This document shows, one piece after another, positions 10,401 through 18,800 of a stretch of 64,000 nucleotides of DNA. This DNA is from a candidate division KSB1 bacterium (lineage in GTDB: Bacteria > Electryoneota > RPQS01). The notes beneath the pieces were generated by a model. That model saw nothing but the letters and a program-made list of their open reading frames with translations, had not been told where the DNA came from and ran no database searches. Where the stretch lies: positions 1 to 64,000 of the forward strand of contig JACRMR010000025.1 in assembly GCA_016214895.1 (NCBI GenBank), in the 5' to 3' direction. The position numbers and the translations under genes were made by a program. Within the stretch, counting starts at the first letter, position 1, and each line of letters begins with the position of its first letter.

Positions 10401-10714
10401 CAGACTTCGGCAACGAGGTCCAGCGTCGAACGATCCACAGGCGGAGCGATCCACGGACCGGCTTGGCCGTAGATTCCCGGCGAGATCACCTCCCTGCGGC
10501 CGGGAAAGCGGGTCTCGATCGGTGGCGACGGGATGAGAGGCAAGGACACGCCGATTAGAGGCGACGGGTCAGCCAGACCCGCAGTCGGGGGGACGGGAGG
10601 AAGAGCATAGGCTCCGGAGGATAAGAGCATCAGTGCAACGGCCACGATCATACCGAGCGGAACCGAAGTTCCAGAAGTGCGGCGGCCAGCGAGATAAGGC
10701 TCAGTCATGCCCAT
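4487..10714 (-). CDS. Giant secreted beta-helix protein with dockerin-like and cohesin-like modules and FCB sorting tail
   Basis: A 2075-aa surface or extracellular protein. The N-terminus has a hydrophobic export segment (LGMIVAVALMLLSSGAYA) after a 20-residue polar lead. Residues about 105-1000 are long parallel beta-helix stretches, recognisable from recurring short strands and turns such as ATIREGIAAADAGATVHVYPG and repeated Asn ladders. Ig-like modules and a CAGNTSG loop follow. Near residue 1760 two Ca-loop-like segments (GRVDSDDLTLL and GTIDFSDLVPMT) resemble a type I dockerin. A cohesin-like domain comes next (DEFTVALTLSGN, LQFDPSVYGF). The last 80 residues are the sorting module (LYQNYPNPFNPTTNIRFDL, then SGLYVYSISVNG and KLVLMR). 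The C-terminal third matches that of the divergent neighbour at 11280. The substrate of the beta-helix is not evident. Confidence 0.75.
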   Translation of the reverse strand: MGMTEPYLAGRRTSGTSVPLGMIVAVALMLLSSGAYALPPVPPTAGLADPSPLIGVSLPLIPSPPIETRFPGRREVISPGIYGQAGPWIAPPVDRSTLDLVAEVWVDDDFSEGNAGGHTWATDAFATIREGIAAADAGATVHVYPGIYHETTPGCYLFDASGPHQFGLFLPASKPGIIIEGVDGAGSAIVDYHSIAAEVLYTAVSASGTSGVFVEADSATITGLWIHNEAAQEVDQTFEIIGDGFTLRYCKIDDWDQTYWYGGSTSFFDWRYDTVNAQSHIRTYSVEYNFFPRNNTIDIANGTGYGWPASGRVIRFNDFDSNLDIYSSCSFTGTVPAIGWYVYPVGGAVIAGNTFSNGASQYLTARGVYDDAQFDWAAYWNDNTFDRKVAHGSNPPGVLAEYTSDVYEHTRRIGTVIADEIFYATAGETVLIGGGGYVENLLVNKSISLTGSGAAATTIYPAVSDPGPCGGASFQNSQVLIVAAHDVTISDLTIDGDNPALAGGIADGAVDINARNGIIEADGPWNNLVVHHCTAKNLYYRGIYARSGGSGFHFHHNTVLNLDACPYGIGLYNFGGSGIIEDNAVAYCGDAIAANGSRGTQFLRNVVTNSSSGVHTDNSVGPIADQIRNNQVSAGGPNSYGVWVFFPAVNTTLDSNQVTNNDVGLFAWGGVGGVSQFTSNFVDGQNRPNSVGIAVTPGPDSWASWQADVACDFSGNTTANCTYGFDLETDEDGGFATTVTSAAYSQTGHSYDIYVAGLGALSYSGLGGHTVVVGFPARAQDGIDLALGSTVYLAAGTYVGQLHIANHAELNLIGAGIGSTVVRAPATAMPLYFPTPVYNYPIIFCDHSTVHISDLTVDGDGKGNLNQRFHGIGFWNSAGSVTDCYVTRVRNTPLNEAPGGIGIYANGSLPGPYAVAVTGCTIDDCQKGGITLNGASTLGTVSNCSVTLAGPTAAAAQNGIQFGFGASGTISGSTSSGCAYLPSGTLSCGYLFYEAGPVNVTNSGGSNNQIGAYYVETSGSYNGGTFSSASGITYYSAGVGADNRSLTTGRRNLSPLVDPVPGHGPLDAAQDEVVSFSNLTVIGTTPVSVNSWGIDVYSSSFNVDVTVTDNVVTNWDKGISLDIVSPGTINIGTITGNRMTNTNNALDDSPGHSWNGNCYSDYALNSGFGFGRYDIPNAGNQDPNPNPNGCSNVDLALADPTIGCVAGDSCNVDVLHVMIDRAALTNLRLVFQLPSGFQLLDPANGAALPQAPADSNTVFAQVNALAGDSFELDIAWDGFAGGSSGNPAQKVASIPLRNVGAVSGSYKISGAHSLWIDTNGGQHTDDMILSAISVIVDCTPPTITSFSNPATCSAFGSALLLIDKLTVVLDRGVDGSALDSAWVTFSPGGYSFPLFGSNPVSNPYTVTFPDAGSAAAFYANLLNNGCTTLTLHVRDARCNEAATVDLVVGRDETAPSLAVSNGTPPNFCFNNAAGANFGGSELDNYLDVTWLPGTDPCHAATGTLHFAHAGVPDWVAEINDSGYPGSDSTALELWNWMLTVPGLATANGDSFTFDVRAEDCAGNTSGIQQFTICVDTQAPENTIAAFDARPAHNGVWLNWSWAAGSQAQELRVYRSALSGEYPGYPNALWNSDANYPTATVPPAGWTLVAAQSALSGMQTSAGMVAANNRGDFHQHITDSDTFWLDADAGWIDGDGNASTYRDIYRYLTFVRDAGGNWSTGFAPTMGVNADRSTNYWLGDFSTADGVGPTSSRGRVDSDDLTLLSVVYFSSVVGDFRNIGPVLVENGGVGKGIPTPDVAGTIDFSDLVPMTFNYNMVAPVGNPLEFWMAPLPEELPPFDRLDQAPPGIAISIPDESALGAGDEFTVALTLSGNTENRVKAAEAELQFDPSVYGFVSSTSGDVRAAGELFFKVAEVAGHPGRLGIIAASCGGRTTLTGDGTIAAITLRVRSADPARAQLSLAAIKLLSNTGATLEMTGNVLNVGSSAMLPQSYALYQNYPNPFNPTTNIRFDLKEAGRVTLMVHNVLGQAVATVLDQHLDAGRHQVTFDAGGLSSGLYVYSISVNGFTDLRKLVLMR

Positions 10715-10918
10715 CAGTTCCTTGTACGCGGCGTCGCGCTATGGTGCACGCGCCGGAATGATCTTGCTTGTCGATTCAGCGGTCTCAACAAATATCGGGA
10801 GCGGTAAGAGCGGAGGGGGCATCCGCAATAGTCATCCATAGCGGGTCTCAAGCGGGACCGGCGGATTGGATGAATTGCAGGCTACCATCGGTTGAACCGG
10901 CCACCGCCGACGATTGCT

Positions 10919-10947
10919 AAGATACCATGACGCCCGGCGATTGTCAA
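10919..10947 (-). promoter_or_regulatory. Sigma-70 promoter of the 2075-aa giant
   Basis: Read on the minus strand: TTGACA, 17-bp spacer, TATCTT. The predicted start near 10912 leaves a leader of about 200 nt. Confidence 0.6.
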
Positions 10948-11174
10948 GTCAAATCAGGAACTTCCTGCATGGGTCGCTTATCATACGACCGTCCGGGTCG
11001 CGATTGGCCTGAGGAGGATCGTGCTGTTAATCAGCGTGTTCAGCGATCGTCAGTGAAGCTGGCAGCGGGCGGTGCGACACGAATGACGCTTTGTGAACTG
11101 TGGAACGATGCTCGATGCGTGAATGACCTCCCGGTCCGGAAACATGTGGATTGTAGGTTCAGCGCGTCCGGGAG

Positions 11175-11203
11175 TTGACTTTCGATCTGGCACGGGCTAC
11201 CTT
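11175..11203 (+). promoter_or_regulatory. Possible sigma-70 promoter of the 1432-aa giant
   Basis: TTGACT (11175-11180), 17 bp, TACCTT. The -35 is excellent and the -10 weak. An alternative -10 (TATGCT / TATAAG) lies closer to the gene, near 11252-11261. Confidence 0.35.
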
Positions 11204-11279
11204 GTACTTTACATTTCGACGGGCTCTTGAGCTATGTGAAATCGCATAGGTTATGCTATAAGACTAACCGGGTGAGAAT

Positions 11280-14200
11280 ATGCGGACGGGCAGTTTGGTA
11301 TTGTTGATCCTACTGGGGAGTGCGGGCAGCGCGGCGGCGCAGGCTGTCGAATCCGGAACCGTGCGCGGATTCCTGCAGGGGAGTTGCGCGGGGTGCGCGT
11401 ATGATAATTGGATGAGCCACGTGGTCGAGGGCGTGGCCCGGCCCGGCTATAATGATTTTGGGCCGGCGTTCTTTGATCCGCAGTTGAACGGGTTCGGGCA
11501 CTTCTCGACGATTCCGTCCACTCCCGAAGGCGATGCGACGCTGACTGCCTGGCGGAGTGTCTTTGATCACGCGCTGGTTGGGGACTGGAGCCTCGCGGAG
11601 ACGGAATTGGCCGCGGCGGACAGCGCGTGGAATTACGAGTTGATCGAGCTGCAGGACACGTCGATGAGCCGCGCGTTCTATGTCTTCCGCGAGCGGTTGG
11701 ACAGCAGTTTCATCGACCCGAACGTGGATACGGTCCTGACGGATGATGTCATCGGCAGTTTCCGCAACGGTTGGGGCGTGTTCGTCTTCAACCCGGCGGC
11801 AGCGCGGCCGCAGCTGGTCATGCAGGTGGTGCATCCGCAGGACGACTTCATGGCCGGTCCGATTGCGATCGAAATGTTCTGCCGGATGGATGCCTATCTG
11901 CTCATGATCGCGGGGGCGTCGCGGGAAGCGGTGTGGGACAGCCTTCATCCGCCCTACGACAACTCCAAGTCGATCAGCGACCCGAGTCGCAATGAGCGGA
12001 CGCCGTTTCACGTGTGCTTTCAGGCCGTATTCGATGCGCGAGACGCCGGGCCGCTGTCTCCGCTGGTCACGATGCAAATGCATTCGTACGATACGGGGCT
12101 GCACGCGAGCCTGTGCGATGTTCAAATCTCGGCCTTTGCCGATGACCAACGGCCGAACATCCCGCTGCGCGATCTGGCGGAACATCGCGACCTCGTGCAT
12201 TACCTCGGCCGCAATCCGCTGAATGGGATCAGCGGCCATCCCACGGTGACGCGGCGCGTCGATCAGTATCTTTCGCTGTGGTGCAGTCCGCGTTACAGCT
12301 ACTTCGGACCCGTGGATACGCTGCTGATTCCGAGTATCACCGATCTGGTCGGCGCCGGCGTTAACCGACAGGGCCAATACAGTCATACCGCTCACCAGAT
12401 TGACATCGATCCGGAAGATTTCATGCATGTCGAATTGGACGAGTACCCCGACGGATTGTGGACGCCGGTGCAGTGGGAAGATTGGTTGACCGGGCCGATG
12501 CCGGCGACCACCGCGACGTACGCGCTGGCCTTGGAGTATTATGATCCGTTCATCGCGGCCATGGACAGTGCGCTGCAACATACGTATTTCGAGAGCGATG
12601 TGACCGCGCCGCCGGCGGTGACCGTGCAGCGCGTGGACTATGCCGGGCAGGATTGCGTGCGGGTGTACTGGGCGCCGCCCGCGGCGGACCGCTGGTTCGA
12701 CAGCTACCGAGTCTATTATGATACGACCGTCGTCTCGACAGCGTCGCCCGTTCGCACGCGCACAAGTTCCGGGTTGTCAACGCTGGCGCAGTTCGGCACA
12801 ACCTCGGCTTTGCTGAAGAACTTGACCGGCCCGCTGGAACGCTATGAATTCGCCGTGGACAGTCGCGACCTGTGGGGGAATCAGGCCGGGCTTTCCAACA
12901 CGGCGAGCGTGAACTGGCACCTCGTTGCAGGAGAGTTCAATCCGCGATACCTCGGCCTCGCGGACTCTTGCAGCTTCACACAATTGAGGTGGAACGTTAG
13001 CGATTCGCTCCTGCAGTCCGGTGTCTGGCAATTCACCTTGCCGTCGCCGCTGATACCGGCCTGGGAATATGCTGTCGAGCCGTTGGATGTGCGACCGGCG
13101 GAGAACGTGGCGGAGCATCTGCTGAGTGCGACCGCAAGGCGAATCGGGGGAGCGGCGTCGCAGACCATCGAGGTGCAGGTCGAATGGCAGGCTCCGTTTT
13201 CGACCAGCGCTCCAGCGCTGTTCGCCGCGGAGTTGCCGGTGCTCAGGAGTACGGGAACTGACGCGGGTATGCAGTTCACAACGGACGGCGATTCCGCCTG
13301 GTTCGTGTCCGCGGCCGATACGGTCAGCCGACGGCTGATGATCCGGCGGGTACCGCTCGCGATCGACACGTTGGGTCCAGTAGCGACGCTCGCATTCAAC
13401 GGCGGCCCCGCGTGCGCGGTGAAGGCTGCGGAGGAACTGATCGGCGCGCTCGGTATCCAGGTCCTGCGCGGGGATTCAACCATCAACGCTCCCCTCAACC
13501 ACGTCGAGCTGGTCGTGTTGGACTCCGTTCAGCACTCGTTCGTGATCATGGATTCTGTGATTGCAGCGGACTTCCTGGCGCCGGACTATCCGGATGCCGC
13601 GGCAGCGGAGAGCCTGTGGACGAACCTGAGCGAAGGCTGCAATCTGCTTTGGATCGCCGCCGGAGACGCCGCCTGCAATCATGCGGTATCCGAACCCGTT
13701 GCTCTGATCCGGGATTCGCGGCCACCGGCAACGCTCATCCTCAATGGTCAGTCCGCTCCGTACAATAACACGCCCGGATCGGACCGTTACGGAGCCGCGC
13801 GGATCGCCGGTGATGTCGATATCGAAATCCGGCTGAATCCGGATGCCGCTGCCGTGGGTTGCTATGCCGAATCGGGGAGCGCGGCGATCAGTTACGACTA
13901 CAGCGTCTGGTGGCCGTTGCCCGCGCCTGACCTGACCGCTTACCCCACGTCCCCGGCCGAGGCAGAATCGCTGTGGACGTGGATGATGAGTCAGATTCCC
14001 GCCGGCGCCAACGGCGAGCGCTATCGATTCTACGTGCGGAGTTGCGACTGCGCGGGAAACTGCGCAGTGGACAGTTTTGCCCTGGAGATCGATCTGACTC
14101 TGCCGGAGAATTCCGTGACGCGGATCGATGCCGCTCCCGGTGATCTGCGCGTGTGGCTCGATTGGGAATGGGCGTATGATGCGGCCAATGCGGTGGCCAT

Positions 14201-15578
14201 GGAAATCTGGCGCAGCCCAGACTCCGGCGAGTACCCGGTCTATGCACAACGACAATGGGCCGATATCGACAGCGTGGACGTTTATCCGAAAGCGTATCCG
14301 CCGGTTGGTTGGACCCTCGTGGTCCAGCAAGCCGCCGGGAACGGAACGAACTCGGCGGTATATTCCGGGACGAACGGTCGCGGTGAACTCGTCCACGGCG
14401 GTGAGGCCGCCCGGTACTGGATGGATGGCGATGTGAGCTGGAATGACAGCACTCCACACCGGGATGTGTACCGTTACGTGGCCTTCGTGTCCGACGCCGC
14501 GGGGAACTGGTCGCGGGCATCGGCTTACGTTGACGGACAGAATTGCGGCTTCGCGACCAACTACTGGTTAGGTGATTATTCGCGGGACATCATGCCCGGA
14601 CCCAATGGTTCCGCCGGGGTCGTCGATGGTCCCGATCTGGGACTGTTGGCCGCGAACTATTTCATGGACTGTCCGCCCGCGCCTGCCATCTATGATATCG
14701 GGCCGACACTGCCCGATCCGCTTTGCGGATTGGGCAGAGGTGTGCCGACCCCTGATGGACGGGTGGACTTTTTCGATCTGGCAACATTCAGCCACAACTT
14801 TGGGCAGCTCGCGGCGGGCGGATTCAGTCCGCCCGCGGTTCGCGGAAATTCGGGTCGGTCAACAGACGATGGCGCGCGATTCGTGATCTCGGTCGTTCAA
14901 ACGGATAATCCGGACCCGGAAACCGCTATGTTCGCGGTCACGCTGTGCGGTGCTGCCAGCCATGGCGTGCGCGTGGCGGAAGCGACGCTGGTGCTCAGTC
15001 CCGCGACCCTCGATCCGACGACTTGCGATATTGAACCTGCGGAGCCATCGGCCGAGCTTTCATTCGTCGCGGCCGGAATTAGCGGAGACGCGCATGCGAT
15101 GGGGGTGGCGCTGGCGGCCCTGGGAACGGGTGCCGCGTTGCCGGAAAGTACGACCGTCGCCATCATCGCCGTGCCGCGGGGCCGCGATGGTGTTGCGACC
15201 GCGCTGCAGGTCAGCCGCTGGCGATTCTATGACGGCGTGAACCTGAGCGAGGGACAAGCCACGGACGCGCCGGTCATCGCCGAGAACTCCGTGCTTCCCG
15301 GCAGCTACCAGCTCTATCCCAACTATCCGAATCCGTTTAATGCGAGCACGCGGATTCGCTTTGACCTGCCGGAATCAGGCCCTGTGGAAATTCGCATTTA
15401 CAATTTGACGGGACAGCAGGTCAGGATGTTTGTTGACGAATACCGAGCCACCGGCTCCTACAGCGTCGAGTGGGACGGTCGCGACGGGAGCGGAATCCGA
15501 CTTGGCTCGGGTCTCTACTTGCTCAGAATGAGCGCGGGAGACTTCGTGGCCGCTCAGAAGCTCGTGCTGCTGCGCTGA
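11280..15578 (+). CDS. Giant secreted multidomain protein with dockerin-like module and FCB sorting tail
   Basis: A 1432-aa exported protein (signal peptide LVLLILLGSAGSAAAQA). The N-terminal 430 residues form an unassigned globular domain with clustered His, Asp and Glu motifs (MQVVHPQDDFMAGP, then LLMIAGASREAVW, then TMQMHSYDTG). These recall zinc-dependent N-formylglutamate-amidohydrolase-like enzymes, but I cannot confirm that. FN3/Ig-like modules follow (TVQRVDYAGQDCVRVYW), then a cassette of Ig-like domain, YWLGDYS segment, dockerin-like Ca loops (GVVDGPDLGLLAANYF and GRVDFFDLATFSHNF), a cohesin-like domain and the sorting module (LYPNYPNPFNASTRIRFDL). The same cassette ends the divergent gene at 4487-10714. 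A GGGTGAGA ribosome site precedes the ATG. Confidence 0.75.
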   Translation: MRTGSLVLLILLGSAGSAAAQAVESGTVRGFLQGSCAGCAYDNWMSHVVEGVARPGYNDFGPAFFDPQLNGFGHFSTIPSTPEGDATLTAWRSVFDHALVGDWSLAETELAAADSAWNYELIELQDTSMSRAFYVFRERLDSSFIDPNVDTVLTDDVIGSFRNGWGVFVFNPAAARPQLVMQVVHPQDDFMAGPIAIEMFCRMDAYLLMIAGASREAVWDSLHPPYDNSKSISDPSRNERTPFHVCFQAVFDARDAGPLSPLVTMQMHSYDTGLHASLCDVQISAFADDQRPNIPLRDLAEHRDLVHYLGRNPLNGISGHPTVTRRVDQYLSLWCSPRYSYFGPVDTLLIPSITDLVGAGVNRQGQYSHTAHQIDIDPEDFMHVELDEYPDGLWTPVQWEDWLTGPMPATTATYALALEYYDPFIAAMDSALQHTYFESDVTAPPAVTVQRVDYAGQDCVRVYWAPPAADRWFDSYRVYYDTTVVSTASPVRTRTSSGLSTLAQFGTTSALLKNLTGPLERYEFAVDSRDLWGNQAGLSNTASVNWHLVAGEFNPRYLGLADSCSFTQLRWNVSDSLLQSGVWQFTLPSPLIPAWEYAVEPLDVRPAENVAEHLLSATARRIGGAASQTIEVQVEWQAPFSTSAPALFAAELPVLRSTGTDAGMQFTTDGDSAWFVSAADTVSRRLMIRRVPLAIDTLGPVATLAFNGGPACAVKAAEELIGALGIQVLRGDSTINAPLNHVELVVLDSVQHSFVIMDSVIAADFLAPDYPDAAAAESLWTNLSEGCNLLWIAAGDAACNHAVSEPVALIRDSRPPATLILNGQSAPYNNTPGSDRYGAARIAGDVDIEIRLNPDAAAVGCYAESGSAAISYDYSVWWPLPAPDLTAYPTSPAEAESLWTWMMSQIPAGANGERYRFYVRSCDCAGNCAVDSFALEIDLTLPENSVTRIDAAPGDLRVWLDWEWAYDAANAVAMEIWRSPDSGEYPVYAQRQWADIDSVDVYPKAYPPVGWTLVVQQAAGNGTNSAVYSGTNGRGELVHGGEAARYWMDGDVSWNDSTPHRDVYRYVAFVSDAAGNWSRASAYVDGQNCGFATNYWLGDYSRDIMPGPNGSAGVVDGPDLGLLAANYFMDCPPAPAIYDIGPTLPDPLCGLGRGVPTPDGRVDFFDLATFSHNFGQLAAGGFSPPAVRGNSGRSTDDGARFVISVVQTDNPDPETAMFAVTLCGAASHGVRVAEATLVLSPATLDPTTCDIEPAEPSAELSFVAAGISGDAHAMGVALAALGTGAALPESTTVAIIAVPRGRDGVATALQVSRWRFYDGVNLSEGQATDAPVIAENSVLPGSYQLYPNYPNPFNASTRIRFDLPESGPVEIRIYNLTGQQVRMFVDEYRATGSYSVEWDGRDGSGIRLGSGLYLLRMSAGDFVAAQKLVLLR

Positions 15579-15603
15579 CCGGCGTCATCAGTCCGGAAAC
15601 TCG

Positions 15604-15630
15604 CAGGCTCCGACGATCAATCGGAGCCTG
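15604..15630 (+). terminator. Rho-independent-like terminator
   Basis: CAGGCTCCGA and TCGGAGCCTG pair perfectly over 10 bp around a 7-nt loop, followed by TTGTC. It lies 26 bp after the 1432-aa gene. Confidence 0.65.
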
Positions 15631-15883
15631 TTGTCATTCCGTTTCGTTGGTTCCCGATCTCGCCGCCCGACGGGAAGTTGCCGCGCCGCTGTGGTGCAAT
15701 CGTGCTGTGATGGTTGATTTCCACCAGCCGGGGTTGCAGTCCGCGGATTAGCTGGACTTGAAGCCATGCTAACTGCTGTTCAAACAACGGACTCGTTTGC
15801 CTGCGGGCTGGCACGGATGCTGCGATTTGCCAACCTGCGCGCTGATGCCCAGTCCAAGCAAATCCGATGTGGAGCAGGCCCTA
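15631..15883. other. Leader region of the M6 peptidase gene
   Basis: No coding ORF is supported. The region holds the -24/-12 promoter at 15808-15824 and a GGAG ribosome site at 15871-15874 that selects the ATG at 15884. Confidence 0.6.
15808..15824 (+). promoter_or_regulatory. Sigma-54 (-24/-12) promoter of the M6 peptidase gene
   Basis: CTGGCACGGATGCTGCG matches the RpoN consensus YTGGCACGrNNNTTGCW at 15 of 17 positions, counting N, with the required GG-N10-GC spacing (GG 15810-15811, GC 15822-15823). The predicted start near 15835 gives a leader of about 49 nt to the ATG at 15884. Confidence 0.65.
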
Positions 15884-18800
15884 ATGATCCGGTTCGTCAT
15901 TCTCATTCTGACCCTCCTCTGGGCAACCGCAATGGCGATGCCGCCTCACCCTGAACTGGTCGAGCGGATCGACCGGGGCGACATCTCCCCGCCGTTTTCG
16001 CTGGCACACGATGCGGAGATTGAAGCGCGCGGAGTGGATGCGCCGACGCGGATTCCCTATCTGGACCGGTTGCGGGACCGACGGACGCTGGATGAAGACT
16101 TCCACGCCATCGCAATTCTAATCGATTTCAGTGACAACACCTCCCGCACCGCGGCTTCGTCCTTCGACAATCTGTTGTTCGGCAGCGCGCAGGGGACGCT
16201 GCCGCATTTTGTTTCACAAGTGACTTACGGCGCGCTGACGGTCGTGACCGTGAACCTGCCGAGCGCGCTGGGCTGGCACCGCGCGCCGCAGTCGTATGCC
16301 TATTACGTGAACGGGCAAAACGGGTTCGGATCCTATCCGCGCAACGCGCAAAAGTTGACGGAAGATGCCATCGCCCTCGTCGATCCGGTGGTGGATTTCG
16401 CTCCTTACGACAACGACGGCGACGGCTACGTCGATGCGCTGTTCATCGTGCACGCCGGGTCGGGCGCGGAATACACGGGGAGCAATAATCAAATCTGGTC
16501 GCACAAGTGGCAGACCGGGTATCCGCAGCAGGTGGACGGCGTGACCGCCTCCGTTTACTCCATGGAGCCGGAACTCTGGGCGAATCCCGGTGACATGACC
16601 GTCGGTGTGTACGTGCACGAGCTGGGGCATGCCGCGTTTGGCCTTCCTGATCTCTATGATTACGGCAATGACTCGCACGGACTGGGTCGCTGGAGCTTGA
16701 TGGCCGGCGGTTCGTGGAACGGAACGCTGGGCAGCTCGCCCGCGCACCCCGACGCGTGGTGCAAGATCCAGATGGGCGTGGTGACGCCGACGATTGTGAC
16801 CGGCAGTCAGCTCGGCGCGTCCATTCCCGCGGTCGAGAACAGCGCGACGATATTCAAACTGGTGCCCAGCGGCGGCGGAACACAGTATGCGCTCGTGGAA
16901 AACCGGCAGCAAACCGGATACGACGCGAGCCTGCCGGGCAGCGGGCTGCTGATCTATCACGTGGACGACGCCGTCGCCGGCAACAACAATCAGTGGTACC
17001 CGGGGCGCACAAACTACGGCCACTATCAGGTGGCGCTGGAGCAGGCCGATGCGCTGTGGCAGTTGGAACAACGGACCAGCTCCGGCAACAGCGGCGATCC
17101 CTATCCCGGCTCGGCAAACAACCGAAGCTACAACGCGGGCAGCAATCCGAATAGCCGCAACTACAGCGATCAACTGACCGGAATCGCCGTGCAGAACATC
17201 GGCAATTCCGGTGCCTCCATGACCGCCGACCTCTACGGCGCGCAACCGGCGGCGATCACGCTGACGGTACCGAACGGCGGAGAAGCGTGGTACGTCGGCG
17301 ATGCCGATACGATCCGCTGGTCGGCGTCGGGATTCTCCGGGAATGTAGCCATCGAGATTAATCGCAACTTTCCTTCGGGCCCATGGGCGGCGATCAGTTC
17401 GAGTGCCACGAATTCCGGCTGGTATCGCTGGGGGGTCACCTCCGGGGCGACGACGAATGCCCGGATTCGGGTGCGCAGCGTCAGCTATCCCGCCGTGCGG
17501 GACAGCTCGGACGCGGTGTTCACGATCGCCGCGCGCACCATTACGGTGACCGCGCCGAACAGCGCCGTGGTGTGGCTGTTGGGTGACAGCGCGGATATTA
17601 CGTGGACCTCGCAGAATCTGTCCGAGAATGTGAGCCTCGAGATCAATCGCAGCTATCCCTCATCCAGCTGGTCCGCGATCGCCTCCAACATCTCCAACAG
17701 CGGCTCGTATCGCTGGCGCATCGCCGGTGCGGCGAGCGGAACCTGCCGCGTGCGAATCAGCGGCGCGGCACATCCGACGATTCGGGACACCTCCAACGTC
17801 AACTTCCGAGTCGCGGCGCGACAGATCACGGTTTCCTACCCCAACACGGCGGTCACCGTCGTCGCCGGCGATTCCGCGAATATCCAGTGGACGTCCGCGT
17901 ACATGACCGGAGAACCGGTGCGAATCGAATTGAACCGCGCGTATCCGGTGGGAAGTTGGGAACTGCTCGCGGATTCGACCGCCAATGACGGCAGCTATCG
18001 CTGGGGGATCACGGAGCCGTTGAGCACAACGGCGCGGGTGCGTGTGCGGGGCACGGTTCACACCACAGTTGGTGATTCGTCAAACGCGAACTTCATGATT
18101 GCGCGGCGGACGATCACCGTCACGCGGCCCAACACGAACCTCACGTGGCTGACCGGAGGTGCCGACACGATTCGCTGGACATCAGCGAATCTGGCGGGAA
18201 ACGTGCGCGTAGAGCTGAACCGTGACTATCCGGGTGGAAGCTGGGAGGTGCTGTCGGCCAGCGGCACGAACAGCGGTTGGTATCGCTGGAACGTATCCGG
18301 ACCGGTCACCAGTTCGGCACGGGTGCGGGTCTCGGCGGTGAATTACCCGGCGGTGGGCGACACCTCCAACAGCGACTTCGCGTTGGTGACGCCGTCCGTG
18401 ACGGTACTGGCTCCCAACGGCGGAGAATTCAAACTCGAAGGCGACAGCGATACGATCCGCTGGACGTCAACTCATCTTGCCGAGAACATGCGGATCGAAT
18501 TGAACCGGACGTTCCCGTCGTCCACGTGGGTGACGCTGGCCGCGAGCGTACCGAATACGGGAACCTACGTGCGGACGGTTCCGGCGGGCATTAGCACGGC
18601 CGCGCGAATCCGGATTACCGCAATCAATCATCCGAGCGCCAGCGATGCGTCCGACGCCAACTTCACCATTGCGAGGCGCTCGATCACCGTGACCGCGCCG
18701 AATACAGCCGTGGTGTGGCTCGTCGGAGACAGCGCGAGCATCACGTGGACATCGCAGAATCTGCCGGAAAACCTGAATCTCGAAATCGACCGCTCCTATC

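Larger units (their letters stand above)
10715..11279. other. Shared promoter region of two divergent giant secreted proteins
   Basis: This is a 565-bp divergent intergenic region. It holds a good minus-strand promoter (10919-10947), a weaker plus-strand promoter (11175-11203) and a small inverted repeat CTATG-N8-CATAG at 11232-11249 just ahead of the rightward gene, which could be an operator. No coding ORF is supported here. Confidence 0.55.

Noticed and set aside
7526-10558. Rightward ORFs of 318 and 356 codons inside the 2075-aa giant
   Set aside because: Arg/Val/Asp-rich text without motifs. The leftward frame shows repeated beta-helix strands and a sorting module.
11187-11205. Sigma-54 promoter with TGGCACG near the 1432-aa gene
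   Set aside because: The -12 element does not fall at GG-N10-GC; a TTGACT -35 nearby explains the region at least as well.
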